A DNA stretch of 64,000 nucleotides from Brucella gallinifaecis (GCF_006476605.1 NZ_ML636804.1:124001-188000); one strand, 5' to 3'. Shown: positions 18,851-27,340, counted from the first letter of the stretch. Notes: a model not told the origin generated them from the sequence alone. Numbers and translations: made by a program.

Positions 18851-19660
18851 ATGCATTTTCAGGCTTTCTCACGACCGTTCATAGTTTCGTTTACCAAGAG
18901 TGTTTTGCTGTTTGGCTGCGTTTTTGCATTGAGTGCATGCAACACGACAAATGATGGAAAGCCTGCCGGAACAGCAATGGTTGCCCCAGCTGAAAATGCT
19001 GATGCCTTGGGTGCTGACGTTGGTACTGATGCCAATGCTCTTGCGACGCAACAAAATATAGCCTCGCTTGAAAATCCGGTTCTTCCATCTGTTGTGCCAA
19101 TTCCGGGTGTTCGTGGACAGTCTGAGCCGATGCTGGCTTTCGCCGGTGCGCAGGCTGCGGCTTCACCTGCATCGCTTGCCACCAATATGGCTTTTGAAAC
19201 GCCGGATCATGCACCGGAAGGTCTCGATGATCTCATCAGCAAATATTCGGTAGCCTATGATGTGCCGGAGCGTCTGGTGCGCCGCGTCGTGCATCGTGAA
19301 AGCCGCTTTAATCCCGCTGCCCGTAATGGACCTTACTGGGGGCTGATGCAGATCAGCCATCCCACGGCCCGTGGCATGGGATATCAGGGGAGCGCCAAAG
19401 GCCTTCTCGATGCGGAAACCAACCTCAAATATGCGGTCCGCTATCTGTCTGGTGCCTATAAGGTTGCAGATGGTGATGAAAGTCAGGCCGTCCGTTACTA
19501 TGCCCGTGGCTATTATTATGATGCCAAGCGCAAGGGACTTTTACGCGAAACCGGGCTTGATGGAAGCTGGAGGCGTAAGGCTCCCTCAGTCAAATCGGCA
19601 GCCGCTTTGCCTGAAACTTCTGCTGCCCCGCTTTCAGATGGCGCACTTGCTGCACAATAA
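18851..19660 (+). CDS. lytic transglycosylase lipoprotein (SLT domain)
   Basis: 269 residues. A lipoprotein signal ends in LSAC (Cys near residue 30). An Ala/Pro-rich linker follows, then an SLT domain from about residue 125: the catalytic glutamate is in HRESRFNP, with GLMQISHPTARGMG and the AVRYYARGY stretch. It cleaves peptidoglycan glycan strands with formation of 1,6-anhydro ends. TTG at 18845 is an alternative start. Cell-wall role is consistent with periplasmic anchoring; the physiological process (growth, secretion, turnover) is open. Confidence 0.87.
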   Translation: MHFQAFSRPFIVSFTKSVLLFGCVFALSACNTTNDGKPAGTAMVAPAENADALGADVGTDANALATQQNIASLENPVLPSVVPIPGVRGQSEPMLAFAGAQAAASPASLATNMAFETPDHAPEGLDDLISKYSVAYDVPERLVRRVVHRESRFNPAARNGPYWGLMQISHPTARGMGYQGSAKGLLDAETNLKYAVRYLSGAYKVADGDESQAVRYYARGYYYDAKRKGLLRETGLDGSWRRKAPSVKSAAALPETSAAPLSDGALAAQ

Positions 19661-19749
19661 TATTGGGCCGGAATATTGGGCCACTCGTCTGTCATTTTGA
19701 TGCTGCAATGCAATGTCATCATATGTTTCATGTGTGAATATGGAAAAGC

Positions 19750-20409
19750 ATGATGGATTTAAAGCTGCCTTATCCGATCAAATGGAAATATGATCGTGCC
19801 GAACTCTGGGCTGATGGTATTATCCATGTGCTTGGGGTAACAATGGCACTTGTCGGCGCCATTGCCATGCTTTTCTATTTTCTTCCCAATATGCCTGTTG
19901 CCACCTCAATTTCGTCAGGGGTCTATCTTGCCAGCCTTGTGGCTGCATTGGGGGTATCGGCTGTTTATAATATCTGGCCAGTATCGCAGACCAAATGGTT
20001 TTTACGCCGTTTTGATCACTCGGCAATTTATCTCCTGATCGCCGGTACTTACACGCCTTTCGCCATGCATATGGGAGAACGGGCATTGCCGTTGCTTCTG
20101 TTTGTCTGGAGCGTCGCATTTGTCGGTATTATGCTCAAACTTTTCATGCCGGGGCGTTTTGATCGGCTGTCAATCCTGCTTTATCTGGCGCTGGGCTGGA
20201 GTGGCGTCATGGTCTATGACACAATGGTGCAATCACTGCCGCCAGCCGTTTTCTGGCTTATTGCCGCTGGTGGCATGGTTTATTCTCTGGGCGTGATCTT
20301 CCATGTCTGGGAGCGTCTGCGGTTTCAGAATGTGATCTGGCACGGCTTTGTCGTCGTTGGAGCGGCATTGCATTATTGTGCCGTATTTTTTGTCGGCGCA
20401 TTTTCCTGA
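19750..20409 (+). CDS. hemolysin III / YqfA-type membrane protein (PAQR-like)
   Basis: 219 residues with seven predicted membrane helices. It carries the conserved motifs ADGIIHVLG, RFDHSAIYLLIAGTYTPF and IFHVWERLRFQNVIWHGFVVVGAALHY, whose His/Asp residues form the metal site of the PAQR/hemolysin III superfamily. True haemolytic activity is not implied; roles in membrane homeostasis are suggested for relatives. Stands alone between the transglycosylase and a convergent gene. Confidence 0.9.
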   Translation: MMDLKLPYPIKWKYDRAELWADGIIHVLGVTMALVGAIAMLFYFLPNMPVATSISSGVYLASLVAALGVSAVYNIWPVSQTKWFLRRFDHSAIYLLIAGTYTPFAMHMGERALPLLLFVWSVAFVGIMLKLFMPGRFDRLSILLYLALGWSGVMVYDTMVQSLPPAVFWLIAAGGMVYSLGVIFHVWERLRFQNVIWHGFVVVGAALHYCAVFFVGAFS

Positions 20410-20440
20410 ATATCCCTGACACACACCGGACATCCTGTTA

Positions 20441-20800
20441 TTACATCTGCTTGTCTTTGAAAGGCACGCTTGCCAGTTGAGCGAGATGACCACCAAGATC
20501 GGTGCCCGCACCTGCTGCATTAACAGTGTCAAAATAACCATGCCAGCCGGTAGCCGTAATTCCGGCAAGCAGCATGTCGAGAGCTGCCTCATCCGGGAAA
20601 CGCCAGATGGCAAAGAAGCTTTGTTGCGGTGCATGGGGCTTGGTTGCATCAATGGGTCCCAGGGCCAAAGCCTCAATGCCAAGCTCTGCCAGGCCGCCCA
20701 TGCCTGCACCTACTTTTTCAAAGAAAGCTTGCCTGCCTTTCATATCAAGCTCCAGCCAGCTTGCCTTGGGTGAGTAAAGTTCTGCGAGGTAATAGCTCAT
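20441..20800 (-). CDS. conserved hypothetical protein (DUF6616-like)
   Basis: 119 residues, cytoplasmic, no signal peptide. The beginning MSYYLAELYSPKASWLELD and the FFAIWRFPDEAALDMLLAGI strand-helix pattern suggest a dimeric ferredoxin-like (EthD/DUF1330-type) fold; the DUF6616 label is from memory of the N-terminal pattern and not secure. Its promoter region is cut by the MITE-like element that begins at 20811, ten bases upstream of the start codon, so its expression may depend on the element. Confidence 0.65.
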   Translation of the reverse strand: MSYYLAELYSPKASWLELDMKGRQAFFEKVGAGMGGLAELGIEALALGPIDATKPHAPQQSFFAIWRFPDEAALDMLLAGITATGWHGYFDTVNAAGAGTDLGGHLAQLASVPFKDKQM

Positions 20801-20810
20801 GTTATATCCT

Positions 20811-21092
20811 TAGGGTCAGGACTCATTAATTTGATGAGAATGGCATCTGAAATGACAAGATCTACAAGAAGAGATGTGAGGACCGGGGTGTTTCCCCCGG
20901 TTGAGCGGATCGACGCAGCAGATCGCCCAAATCGCATACTAGTCATTTCGATGTCCGAAGGATGTGGTCCATCCGCCCGGCCTACTTCGTCGTAAAGTCT
21001 CGCAAATGAATGACATTTCCATCGCCTTTTCTTATCAAATCCGCCCGGATGGCCTCACACCATTCCCGTCAAATTAATGGGTCCTGACCCTA
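20811..21092. mobile_element. MITE-like element with 24-bp terminal inverted repeats and TA ends
   Basis: The left end (20811-20834) and right end (21069-21092) are reverse complements over 24 bases with one mismatch; each begins TAGGGTCAGGAC. If TA is the target duplication, the element proper is 20813-21090, in the manner of IS630/Tc1-mariner elements. It encodes no transposase. Inside is another dyad-rich stretch (GGGTGTTTCCCCC and others). It sits between a gene start (20800) and the 3' end of a MarR gene, whose final codons it supplies. Partial copies of its end occur at 10219 and 27510. Confidence 0.75.
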
Positions 21093-21606
21093 GGGTTTCG
21101 CTGATTTTGAAGGAACGGCCCGCATCGGTGCGGCTCCAGATGCGGCGCAATAATGTGCTCAGCAATTGCTGCTCGCCAGTTGAAAGATCGCTTATCAGGC
21201 CCGCGATCCAGGCGGTATGCTGATCAAAAAGTTTTTGCGCCAGACGCGCACCTTCAGGCGTAAGCCTGACAGTGAGCTTGCGGCGATCTTGTGTATCTGC
21301 ATGGCGCTTGAGAAAACCGTCACGCTCCAATCCGTCGAGCAGACCGGTAATAGTGGCGCGCGTCACACCGGCGCGTTCCGACAATTCGTGCGGTGAAAGG
21401 CCATCAGGTGCATTTTGCAACAAGAATAGCAGCACAAATTTTCCTTCAGAAAGTTTGTAGGGCGCAAGCCTGTTCGCGCAATCGCGGTCAATGGCGGCGG
21501 CCAGCGACAGGATTTCAAAGCACGCTTTCAACTCGCCCGTGGAAGGGCTGTTGCGGCGTTCCAGCTCGCTCAGAAGGGCGTGATGTTTTTGCTCTATAAC
21601 TTTCAT
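21055..21606 (-). CDS. MarR-family transcription regulator with a C-terminus altered by a MITE
   Basis: 183 residues with a winged helix-turn-helix (LSPHELSERAGVTRATITGLLDGLERDGFLKR, then the wing DTQDRRKLTVRLTPEGARL). The start at 21606 (MKVIEQ) is favoured over an upstream ATG because it matches the family and the operator overlaps it. The last codons from about SGPINLTGMV to the stop at 21055 lie inside the terminal repeat of the element at 20811-21092, so the original C-terminus has been replaced. The DNA-binding core is intact. A 37-bp palindrome covers its start, a likely self-regulatory operator. Confidence 0.85.
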   Translation of the reverse strand: MKVIEQKHHALLSELERRNSPSTGELKACFEILSLAAAIDRDCANRLAPYKLSEGKFVLLFLLQNAPDGLSPHELSERAGVTRATITGLLDGLERDGFLKRHADTQDRRKLTVRLTPEGARLAQKLFDQHTAWIAGLISDLSTGEQQLLSTLLRRIWSRTDAGRSFKISETLGSGPINLTGMV

Positions 21607-21637
21607 ATGGCGACATATAATATGGTGCCATATGAAA
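21601..21637. promoter_or_regulatory. 37-bp near-perfect palindrome over the MarR start, probable operator
   Basis: Half sites TTTCATATGGC and GCCATATGAAA with an inner CATAT/ATATG; 16 of 18 base pairs of the dyad match. It covers the MarR start codon (21604-21606), the typical position for self-repression by a MarR dimer. Function inferred from symmetry and place. Confidence 0.7.
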
Positions 21638-21686
21638 TGCAACAGGTTTGAATCAAAAGCTGTAATGGACGGCCTTGATTGAATGA

Positions 21687-21716
21687 AATATACGATATAT
21701 ATACATTTCGTATATT
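21687..21716. promoter_or_regulatory. inverted repeat upstream of the ParD-like gene, candidate autoregulatory operator
   Basis: Perfect 9-bp arms AATATACGA and TCGTATATT separated by 12 AT-rich bases, ending 13 bases before the start codon at 21730. RHH antitoxins usually repress their own operon through such dyads. It may also overlap the -10 region. Confidence 0.6.
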
Positions 21717-21729
21717 AAATGGTGGAATA

Positions 21730-21942
21730 ATGGGTATCGTAAAAATCAGTGACGAACTACATGAAGAATTGCGCAAGGCAAGCGATGTCATGTGTCGTTC
21801 GATCAATGCGCAGGCTGAATACTGGATGAAGATCGGTATGCTGGCACAGGCTAATCCTGAATTGACATTTAACGAGATTGTCCAGATGCAGTTGCGTGCC
21901 GCCCATGTCGAAATTCCTGTTTTGCCAGTGCACTCCTCATGA
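21730..21942 (+). CDS. ParD-like antitoxin-family protein (ribbon-helix-helix)
   Basis: 70 residues: MGIVKISDELHEELRKASDVMCRSINAQAEYWMKIGML is the strand-helix-helix of the ParD-like (DUF3423) family. Start with GGTGGAA upstream. Its stop overlaps the next start (ATGA). The partner is not a ParE toxin but a methionine aminopeptidase; a ParD-like gene before a map gene is a pairing known in several proteobacteria, with no established mechanism that I know. It probably represses the operon through the dyad at 21687. Whether it restrains the aminopeptidase is unknown. Confidence 0.82.
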   Translation: MGIVKISDELHEELRKASDVMCRSINAQAEYWMKIGMLAQANPELTFNEIVQMQLRAAHVEIPVLPVHSS

Positions 21943-22724
21943 CCAAGACCCAGGCTGAAGTGGAGAAAATGGCCGCTTCGGGCGCATTGCTGGCGTCCGT
22001 ATTTACACTTCTGGATCGCACACCGCTTGCCGGAATGAGCACGATGCAGGTCAATGATCTGGTTGAGGATTATATCACGCGCGAGTTAAAGGCACGGCCT
22101 GCAAGCAAGGGGCAATATGATTTTCCCTATGTGCTCAATGCTTCAAGCAATGAAGTTGTCTGTCATGGGATGCCGTCGGAGAGTGAAATCATCACCAATG
22201 GTGAGATTATCAATTTTGATATCACGCTTGAGAAGGACGGTTTTATCGCTGATTCAAGCAAGACCTATCTGATTGGCGATGTTGCTCCTTTTGCTTCACG
22301 TCTGGTGCGTGTGACTTATGAAGCTTTGTGGAAGGGGATTGCCGCTGTGCGCCCCGGTGCTACTTTGGGCGATATTGGCTATGCGATCGAGCGTCATGCG
22401 AAGCGTCATGATTACAGCGTGGTGCGCGAATATTGCGGTCATGGCATTGGCCGTGAAATGCATGAAGAGCCGCAGGTTTTGCATTTCGGCAAGCCGGGAA
22501 CAGGTGAGCGTTTGCGTGAAGGCATGGTGTTCACCATCGAGCCGATGCTTAATCAGGGTACAGCCAAAGTAAAGACCGAAAAAGACGGTTGGAGCGTGGT
22601 GACACGCGATGGAAAATTGTCTGCGCAGTTTGAGCATACCGTGGCTGTCACATCCAATGGCGTGCGTGTCCTGACCTTGCGCCCCGGCGAAGAAAAGATG
22701 CTTGCTGGCATCAGGCACGGGTGA
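21939..22724 (+). CDS. map: type I methionine aminopeptidase
   Basis: 261 residues, the normal length. It removes the initiator methionine from nascent proteins. All five metal ligands are visible: two Asp in NFDITLEKDGFIADSSKT, His in GHGIGREMHEEP, Glu in FTIEPM and Glu in SAQFEHT. So it should be active. The gene starts within the end of the ParD-like gene (ATGA) and is followed by a clear terminator, making a closed two-gene operon. Brucellaceae usually hold another housekeeping map, so this may be an extra, regulated copy; that needs the rest of the genome. Confidence 0.9.
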   Translation: MTKTQAEVEKMAASGALLASVFTLLDRTPLAGMSTMQVNDLVEDYITRELKARPASKGQYDFPYVLNASSNEVVCHGMPSESEIITNGEIINFDITLEKDGFIADSSKTYLIGDVAPFASRLVRVTYEALWKGIAAVRPGATLGDIGYAIERHAKRHDYSVVREYCGHGIGREMHEEPQVLHFGKPGTGERLREGMVFTIEPMLNQGTAKVKTEKDGWSVVTRDGKLSAQFEHTVAVTSNGVRVLTLRPGEEKMLAGIRHG

Positions 22725-22734
22725 AAATAAGATA

Positions 22735-22764
22735 AAAAGCCTCCGGCAATACCGGAGGCTTTTA
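22735..22764 (+). terminator. terminator after map
   Basis: AAAAGCCTCCGG / CCGGAGGCTTTT stem with T-run, 10 bases past the map stop. Confidence 0.88.
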
Positions 22765-22792
22765 TTATATTATGCTTCAAATAAAACGCGCT

Positions 22793-24013
22793 CTAACGGC
22801 GGTCGCGAGCAGCCAAAGTACGCAGACGAAGCGCATTGAGCTTGATGAAGCCTGCTGCGTCCTTCTGGTCATAGGCGCCCTGATCGTCTTCAAATGTCAC
22901 GAGCTTGTCTGAATAAAGCGACTTGTCCGAGGAGCGACCGGTTACAATCACATTGCCCTTATAGAGCTTGAGCGTGACTTCACCCTCGACATGACGCTGG
23001 CTGAGATCGATCGCAGCCTGCAACATTTCGCGTTCCGGCGAGAACCAGAAACCGTAATAGATGAGTTCCGCATAGCGTGGCATCAGCTCATCTTTGAGAT
23101 GTGCAGCACCCCGGTCGAGCGTGATCGATTCAATTGCACGATGTGCAGCAAGCAAAATCGTGCCGCCCGGTGTTTCATAAACGCCGCGCGATTTCATGCC
23201 GACGAAGCGGTTTTCAACCAGATCAAGGCGGCCAATACCATTGTCGCGACCATAATCATTAAGCTTTGCAAGCAATGTCGCAGGCGACAGGCGTTCGCCA
23301 TTGATCGAAACAGCGTCACCCTTTTCAAAGCCAATCTTGATAATGGTTGGCTTGTCTGGTGCGGTTTCCGGCGAAATCGTGCGCATATGCACATATTCAG
23401 GCGCTTCAATTGCCGGATCTTCCAGAACCTTGCCTTCTGATGAGGAGTGAAGCAGGTTTGCGTCAACCGAGAATGGCGCTTCTCCCATCTTGTCCTTTGC
23501 AACCGGAATCTGGTGCTGCTCAGCAAATTCGAGCAGATGCGTGCGGCTCTTGAACGACCAGTCGCGCCATGGAGCGATAATCTTGATGTCCGGGTTCAGC
23601 GCATATGCGGCCAGCTCAAAGCGTACCTGATCATTGCCCTTGCCGGTTGCCCCGTGTGCAATAGCGTCAGCGCCGGTTTTCCTGGCAATATCAATCAGGT
23701 GCTTGGAAATCAGCGGACGGGCAATCGACGTGCCGAGCAGATAGACGCCTTCATAGACGGCATTGGCGCGGAACATCGGGAAAACGAAATCGCGCACGAA
23801 TTCTTCACGAACATCCTCAATGAAGATTTCTTTGATGCCCAGCATTTCCGCTTTCCTGCGTGCTGGTTCAAGTTCTTCACCCTGACCGAGATCGGCAGTA
23901 AAGGTCACGACTTCCGCATTAAGCTCAGTCTGCAACCATTTCAGGATGATAGAGGTGTCGAGGCCACCCGAATAGGCGAGAACGACTTTTTTGACGTCTT
24001 TCAGCTTGCTCAT
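22793..24013 (-). CDS. argG: argininosuccinate synthase
   Basis: 406 residues. ATP-dependent condensation of citrulline and aspartate in arginine synthesis, cytoplasmic. The N-terminal ATP pyrophosphatase loop is [18 protein letters not shown], followed by [14 protein letters not shown] and the later [16 protein letters not shown]. Length and motifs are standard. The stop codon (TAG) is formed where the gene meets a GCGCTCTA end of the dispersed repeat family. Convergent with map; divergent from the LysE exporter gene. Confidence 0.96.
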   Translation of the reverse strand: MSKLKDVKKVVLAYSGGLDTSIILKWLQTELNAEVVTFTADLGQGEELEPARRKAEMLGIKEIFIEDVREEFVRDFVFPMFRANAVYEGVYLLGTSIARPLISKHLIDIARKTGADAIAHGATGKGNDQVRFELAAYALNPDIKIIAPWRDWSFKSRTHLLEFAEQHQIPVAKDKMGEAPFSVDANLLHSSSEGKVLEDPAIEAPEYVHMRTISPETAPDKPTIIKIGFEKGDAVSINGERLSPATLLAKLNDYGRDNGIGRLDLVENRFVGMKSRGVYETPGGTILLAAHRAIESITLDRGAAHLKDELMPRYAELIYYGFWFSPEREMLQAAIDLSQRHVEGEVTLKLYKGNVIVTGRSSDKSLYSDKLVTFEDDQGAYDQKDAAGFIKLNALRLRTLAARDRR

Positions 24014-24133
24014 AATTCACTTCCGTCTGATGCAATGTAGACTTGTTGCAAGTCTTTTATCAGTTGCCAAGCCTCGTGCAAGCCGGATGGTTATCTCTTA
24101 TGAAAAAGCCGCAAAAAATCCTATGGCGCAGGG

Positions 24134-24166
24134 CATAAATTCGCGTTAGCTTGCCGCGAATTTATG
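24134..24166 (+). promoter_or_regulatory. 12-bp perfect inverted repeat abutting the LysE-family ribosome-binding site
   Basis: CATAAATTCGCG, 9-nt spacer, CGCGAATTTATG. The right arm ends at the first base of the GGAG that precedes the ATG at 24179. It could be an operator dyad or, in RNA, a hairpin that affects ribosome access. Confidence 0.55.
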
Positions 24167-24178
24167 GAGTCTCGTTTC

Positions 24179-24838
24179 ATGTCCTTTCTGTCAAATCTGA
24201 CTTTCATTCCTGAATGGACGATCTTTGTCCAGTTCATGATCGCGACCGCCATTTTGTCCATTACGCCCGGCCCGGATATGACGCTTTTTGTCGGTCGTGC
24301 TTTATCGGAAGGCAAGGGGGCCGGTTTTGCTTGTCTGGCGGGTGCCAGCACCGGTATTATCATTCATACCAGCATGGTGGCGCTGGGCCTCTCTGCGTTG
24401 ATCCTTGCGTCTCCCGCAGCTTTTACAGCATTGAAGGTGGTGGGGGCGGCCTATCTTGTCTGGCTCGCGGTGCAGGCAATTCGCAAAGGTTCGGCATTCT
24501 CGCCGGAAAAGAGTGGTGGCAAAAAGCATACATTGTTTCAGAACTGGGCGACGGGCCTTGGCATCAACCTGCTTAACCCGAAGGTTATTCTGTTCAACAT
24601 GACCTTTCTGCCGCAATTTGTGTCTGCACATGATCCCCATGCTATGGGGAAACTGTTTTTCCTTGGCCTGTCATTCATTCCGCTGGCGCTGATTTTCACC
24701 ATTCCGATGGTGGTTGCTGCTGACAAATTTGCCGGTCTTCTGAAGAAAAACCCGACAGTGACGCGGATTGTGGATTGGCTTTTTGCAGGTATTTTTTCAG
24801 CTTTCGCACTGAAGATCATCACTGCACAGGCAAAATAA
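24179..24838 (+). CDS. LysE-family amino acid exporter (RhtB type)
   Basis: 219 residues, six predicted membrane helices, inner membrane. The N-terminal signature SITPGPDMTLFVGRAL and GxGINLLNPKVILF (as GLGINLLNPKVILFN) define the family, which exports amino acids such as lysine, threonine or homoserine lactones. Substrate cannot be told. Start at 24179 with GGAG 9 bases upstream; an ATG at 24164 is within the inverted repeat. Ends just before a palindromic repeat that may terminate it. Confidence 0.88.
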   Translation: MSFLSNLTFIPEWTIFVQFMIATAILSITPGPDMTLFVGRALSEGKGAGFACLAGASTGIIIHTSMVALGLSALILASPAAFTALKVVGAAYLVWLAVQAIRKGSAFSPEKSGGKKHTLFQNWATGLGINLLNPKVILFNMTFLPQFVSAHDPHAMGKLFFLGLSFIPLALIFTIPMVVAADKFAGLLKKNPTVTRIVDWLFAGIFSAFALKIITAQAK

Positions 24839-24857
24839 AACCACGCAGCCGGGCGTG

Positions 24858-24899
24858 TTAGAGCGTCGATCTGATTCAATCAGATCGGATCCGCTCTAA
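24858..24899. repeat. RIME-like palindromic repeat (short form)
   Basis: TTAGAGCG...CGCTCTAA ends with an inner GATCTGATT/AATCAGATC dyad. The same ends and core appear at 34586, 44490 and elsewhere. It lies between convergent genes, and the minus-strand gene takes its stop codon from the core. Confidence 0.75.
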
Positions 24900-25340
24900 A
24901 AAGCGTCCGGCATTGCGACCGGCAATCAGCCAGTAGACAAAGCTGCCAACGATACAGGAACATATGACAACGAGGCAGCGAAAAAGATCCGATGCGAATG
25001 GCAGTTCCCTGGATGCGCCATAGGCGATGAAGGCAATGCCCGTCACGCTGCCGCAAATCATGTAGAAGATTACGTCTTTTTTGGCAGCGATCTCGCTCAG
25101 GCAAACGATGAGCAGCATTGGATATATGGCAAGCTGAGCCACTATGATGGCCGTAATGGGTGTCGCAAATAATATGATGAAAAACGTGAATATCTTTGGA
25201 GCTTCAGGATTTAGTGGCTCCATTGCGCTCAGATCGGATGCGAAATTGAGCGCAATGAAGAAAGCTGTCCCGACCCATAGGGCAATGCATGCCCCGATCA
25301 GGATACGAAACGCACCAAACACATAATCCCATATATCCAT
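24876..25340 (-). CDS. four-helix membrane protein, unknown, coupled to rlmN
   Basis: 154 residues with about four membrane helices (for example ILIGACIALWVGTAFFIAL and IFTFFIILFATPITAIIVAQ). No recognised family. Its ATG overlaps the rlmN stop by one base (TAATG), so it is translated from the rlmN message. The last residues (RIRSD) and stop are encoded by the dispersed repeat at 24858-24899, so its C-terminus may once have differed. Confidence 0.75.
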   Translation of the reverse strand: MDIWDYVFGAFRILIGACIALWVGTAFFIALNFASDLSAMEPLNPEAPKIFTFFIILFATPITAIIVAQLAIYPMLLIVCLSEIAAKKDVIFYMICGSVTGIAFIAYGASRELPFASDLFRCLVVICSCIVGSFVYWLIAGRNAGRFLERIRSD

Positions 25341-26578
25341 TATTCGGCCCCGTGGCCGGCAATCATCATGGCTTCAAGTGCCAGGCGTTCGCTCTTGCGC
25401 ATGCGCTCCGATTCCGATTTCAACTGACCGCAGGCAGCCAGAATATCGCGACCGCGCGGTGTGCGGATCGGTGAAGCGTAACCGGCTGCATTCACATAAT
25501 CGGCAAAGCGCTCGATATGCTCCCAGTCCGAGCACTGGTAGTTCGTGCCGGGCCACGGGTTGAAGGGGATCAGATTGATCTTGGCCGGAATGCCTTTCAA
25601 CAGCTTAACCAGAAGCTTGGCATCTTCCATGCTGTCATTGATGTCTTTGAGCATGACATATTCAAATGTAATGCGCTTGGCATTTGAAAGACCCGGATAT
25701 TCGCGGCAAGCTTTGAGCAATTGTTCAAGCGGATATTTCTTGTTGATCGGCACCAGAAGATCACGCAATTCATCGCGCACCGCATGCAGCGAGATTGCCA
25801 GCATGACGCCGATTTCTTCGCCGGTGCGGTAGATTTCAGGTACGACGCCGGAAGTCGACAGGGTGATGCGGCGCTTGGAAAGCGCTAATCCGTCACCATC
25901 AGAGGCAATCAGCAGAGCCTTTTTCACTTCTTCAAAATTATAAAGCGGCTCGCCCATCCCCATCATGACGATATTTGTGACTTTGCGGCCCTCAGCAGGG
26001 ACAATAGCCCCGTCTGGCGTGTTGGTATCCGGGAAGTCCCCAAGACGATCACGCGCCGTCAGAAGCTGCGCCAGAATTTCTTCCGATGTCAGATTGCGCA
26101 CCAGCTTCTGCGTTCCTGTATGGCAGAACGAGCAGGTGAGCGTGCAGCCAACCTGTGAAGAAATGCACAGCGTGCCGCGGCCTTCTTCAGGAATATAGAC
26201 GCATTCGATTTCAACAGGACGTCCGGCCCCGCGTGGCGGAAAGCGGAACAGCCATTTGCGTGTGCCATCCTGAGAAATCTGCTCTTCAACCACTTCCGGG
26301 CGTGCAATGGTGAAATGCTGGGCTAGAAGCGCTCGCAGATCCTTGGAAATATTGCGCATATCGGCAAAGTCAGAAACGCCGCGCACGTAAAGCCAGTGCC
26401 AGAGCTGCGCAATGCGCATCTTGACCTGTTTTGGCGCTACGCCGATTTTGACCAGCTCCTCAGCCATTTCCTCCCGCGACATGCCGATGAGCGACGGCCT
26501 CTGCTCCATATTTGCACGCATATGGCGGGCAAGCTGGTCGCGTGTATCATCAATGGTCAGGTCGAACGAAATGGACAT
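25340..26578 (-). CDS. rlmN: 23S rRNA (adenine2503-C2)-methyltransferase RlmN
   Basis: 412 residues, radical SAM enzyme that methylates A2503 of 23S rRNA (and A37 of some tRNAs). The cluster-binding CxxxCxxC is C145-TLT-C149-SF-C152. GMGEPLYN and [12 protein letters not shown] are also family motifs. The catalytic cysteine that accepts the methyl group lies near the C-terminus (ILAACGQL). Followed by a coupled membrane protein gene. Intergenic DNA upstream holds an 18-bp tandem duplication. Confidence 0.95.
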   Translation of the reverse strand: MSISFDLTIDDTRDQLARHMRANMEQRPSLIGMSREEMAEELVKIGVAPKQVKMRIAQLWHWLYVRGVSDFADMRNISKDLRALLAQHFTIARPEVVEEQISQDGTRKWLFRFPPRGAGRPVEIECVYIPEEGRGTLCISSQVGCTLTCSFCHTGTQKLVRNLTSEEILAQLLTARDRLGDFPDTNTPDGAIVPAEGRKVTNIVMMGMGEPLYNFEEVKKALLIASDGDGLALSKRRITLSTSGVVPEIYRTGEEIGVMLAISLHAVRDELRDLLVPINKKYPLEQLLKACREYPGLSNAKRITFEYVMLKDINDSMEDAKLLVKLLKGIPAKINLIPFNPWPGTNYQCSDWEHIERFADYVNAAGYASPIRTPRGRDILAACGQLKSESERMRKSERLALEAMMIAGHGAE

Positions 26579-26616
26579 ATGTTTTCAACTGTTGGGGCGC
26601 CGCATGAAGCGTGCCG

Positions 26617-26652
26617 GTAATTCTGTCGATACATGTAATTCTGTCGATACAT
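26617..26652. repeat. perfect 2 x 18-bp tandem duplication upstream of rlmN
   Basis: GTAATTCTGTCGATACAT occurs twice head to tail with no mismatch, 39-74 bases upstream of the rlmN start. It may lie in the rlmN promoter. Confidence 0.85.
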
Positions 26653-26782
26653 GGATATATGGGGGCCTTCATTTGAAATGCGACCCTTGTTAAGCGCGCT
26701 CATAGCACACAATATTTGATCCGTCATCCTGCTGTGTTTCGTGGCAGATATGCATGAGCCGCGATGCAGGATCAAAAAAGAA

Positions 26783-26805
26783 AAGCCGGAGCATCGCCCC
26801 GGCTT
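26783..26805 (-). terminator. terminator after the IalB-family gene
   Basis: AAGCCGG / CCGGCTT stem followed on the minus strand by TTTCTTTTTT, 26 bases past the stop. Confidence 0.8.
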
Positions 26806-26830
26806 GAGAATTCACTTGGAACCGACTGGC

Positions 26831-27340
26831 TTATTTGCATTTCTGAATGGCTGCGAGTGCTGCCGAAATGCCCTTGAGCGAATAAGTATAGCTGGTCTTG
26901 GTGCCGCGTTTGGATTGTGCCTGCACCTTCATGTCTGAGCCAGCACGCATGGCTGCGACCAGCTGTGGTTCTTCAGCGGCATTTTCCATCCAGCCGGATT
27001 TACCATTGACGAACATGTTGAAGCTGCGATTGCCAATGGTAACAACCACCTTGGCATTCGCATTGGTGTTCAGCTCATAACCTGCCATAAATTGCGGTTC
27101 AAAGGTGATATTCTGTCCCGGCTTCTGGCTCACGATAAAGAAGTTGTCGCCATGATCGACATTGGCGGGGGCTTTTTGTGTCGGAACAGACAGGACATAG
27201 CAAACCTTGCCATTACCTGACTGGTAGCTATATGCGCCCCAGGCGTCGAACTGCTTAATCTGGGTCGGTGTCTGTGCGAGTGCAGAACCCGCCATTGCAA
27301 TTGTAAACACCGAAGCCGCGACGATCGATTTTCCAAGCAT
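26831..27340 (-). CDS. invasion-associated locus B (IalB) family protein
   Basis: 169 residues with signal peptide (SIVAASVFTIAMAGSALAQ) and the IalB-family pattern: GAYSYQSGNGKVCYVLS, then FFIVSQKPGQNITFEPQFMAGYEL and a terminal LAAIQKCK with the second cysteine. IalB aids erythrocyte invasion in Bartonella; in Brucellaceae these are exported envelope proteins without a defined function. The two cysteines may form a disulfide. It has its own promoter region upstream. Confidence 0.9.
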   Translation of the reverse strand: MLGKSIVAASVFTIAMAGSALAQTPTQIKQFDAWGAYSYQSGNGKVCYVLSVPTQKAPANVDHGDNFFIVSQKPGQNITFEPQFMAGYELNTNANAKVVVTIGNRSFNMFVNGKSGWMENAAEEPQLVAAMRAGSDMKVQAQSKRGTKTSYTYSLKGISAALAAIQKCK

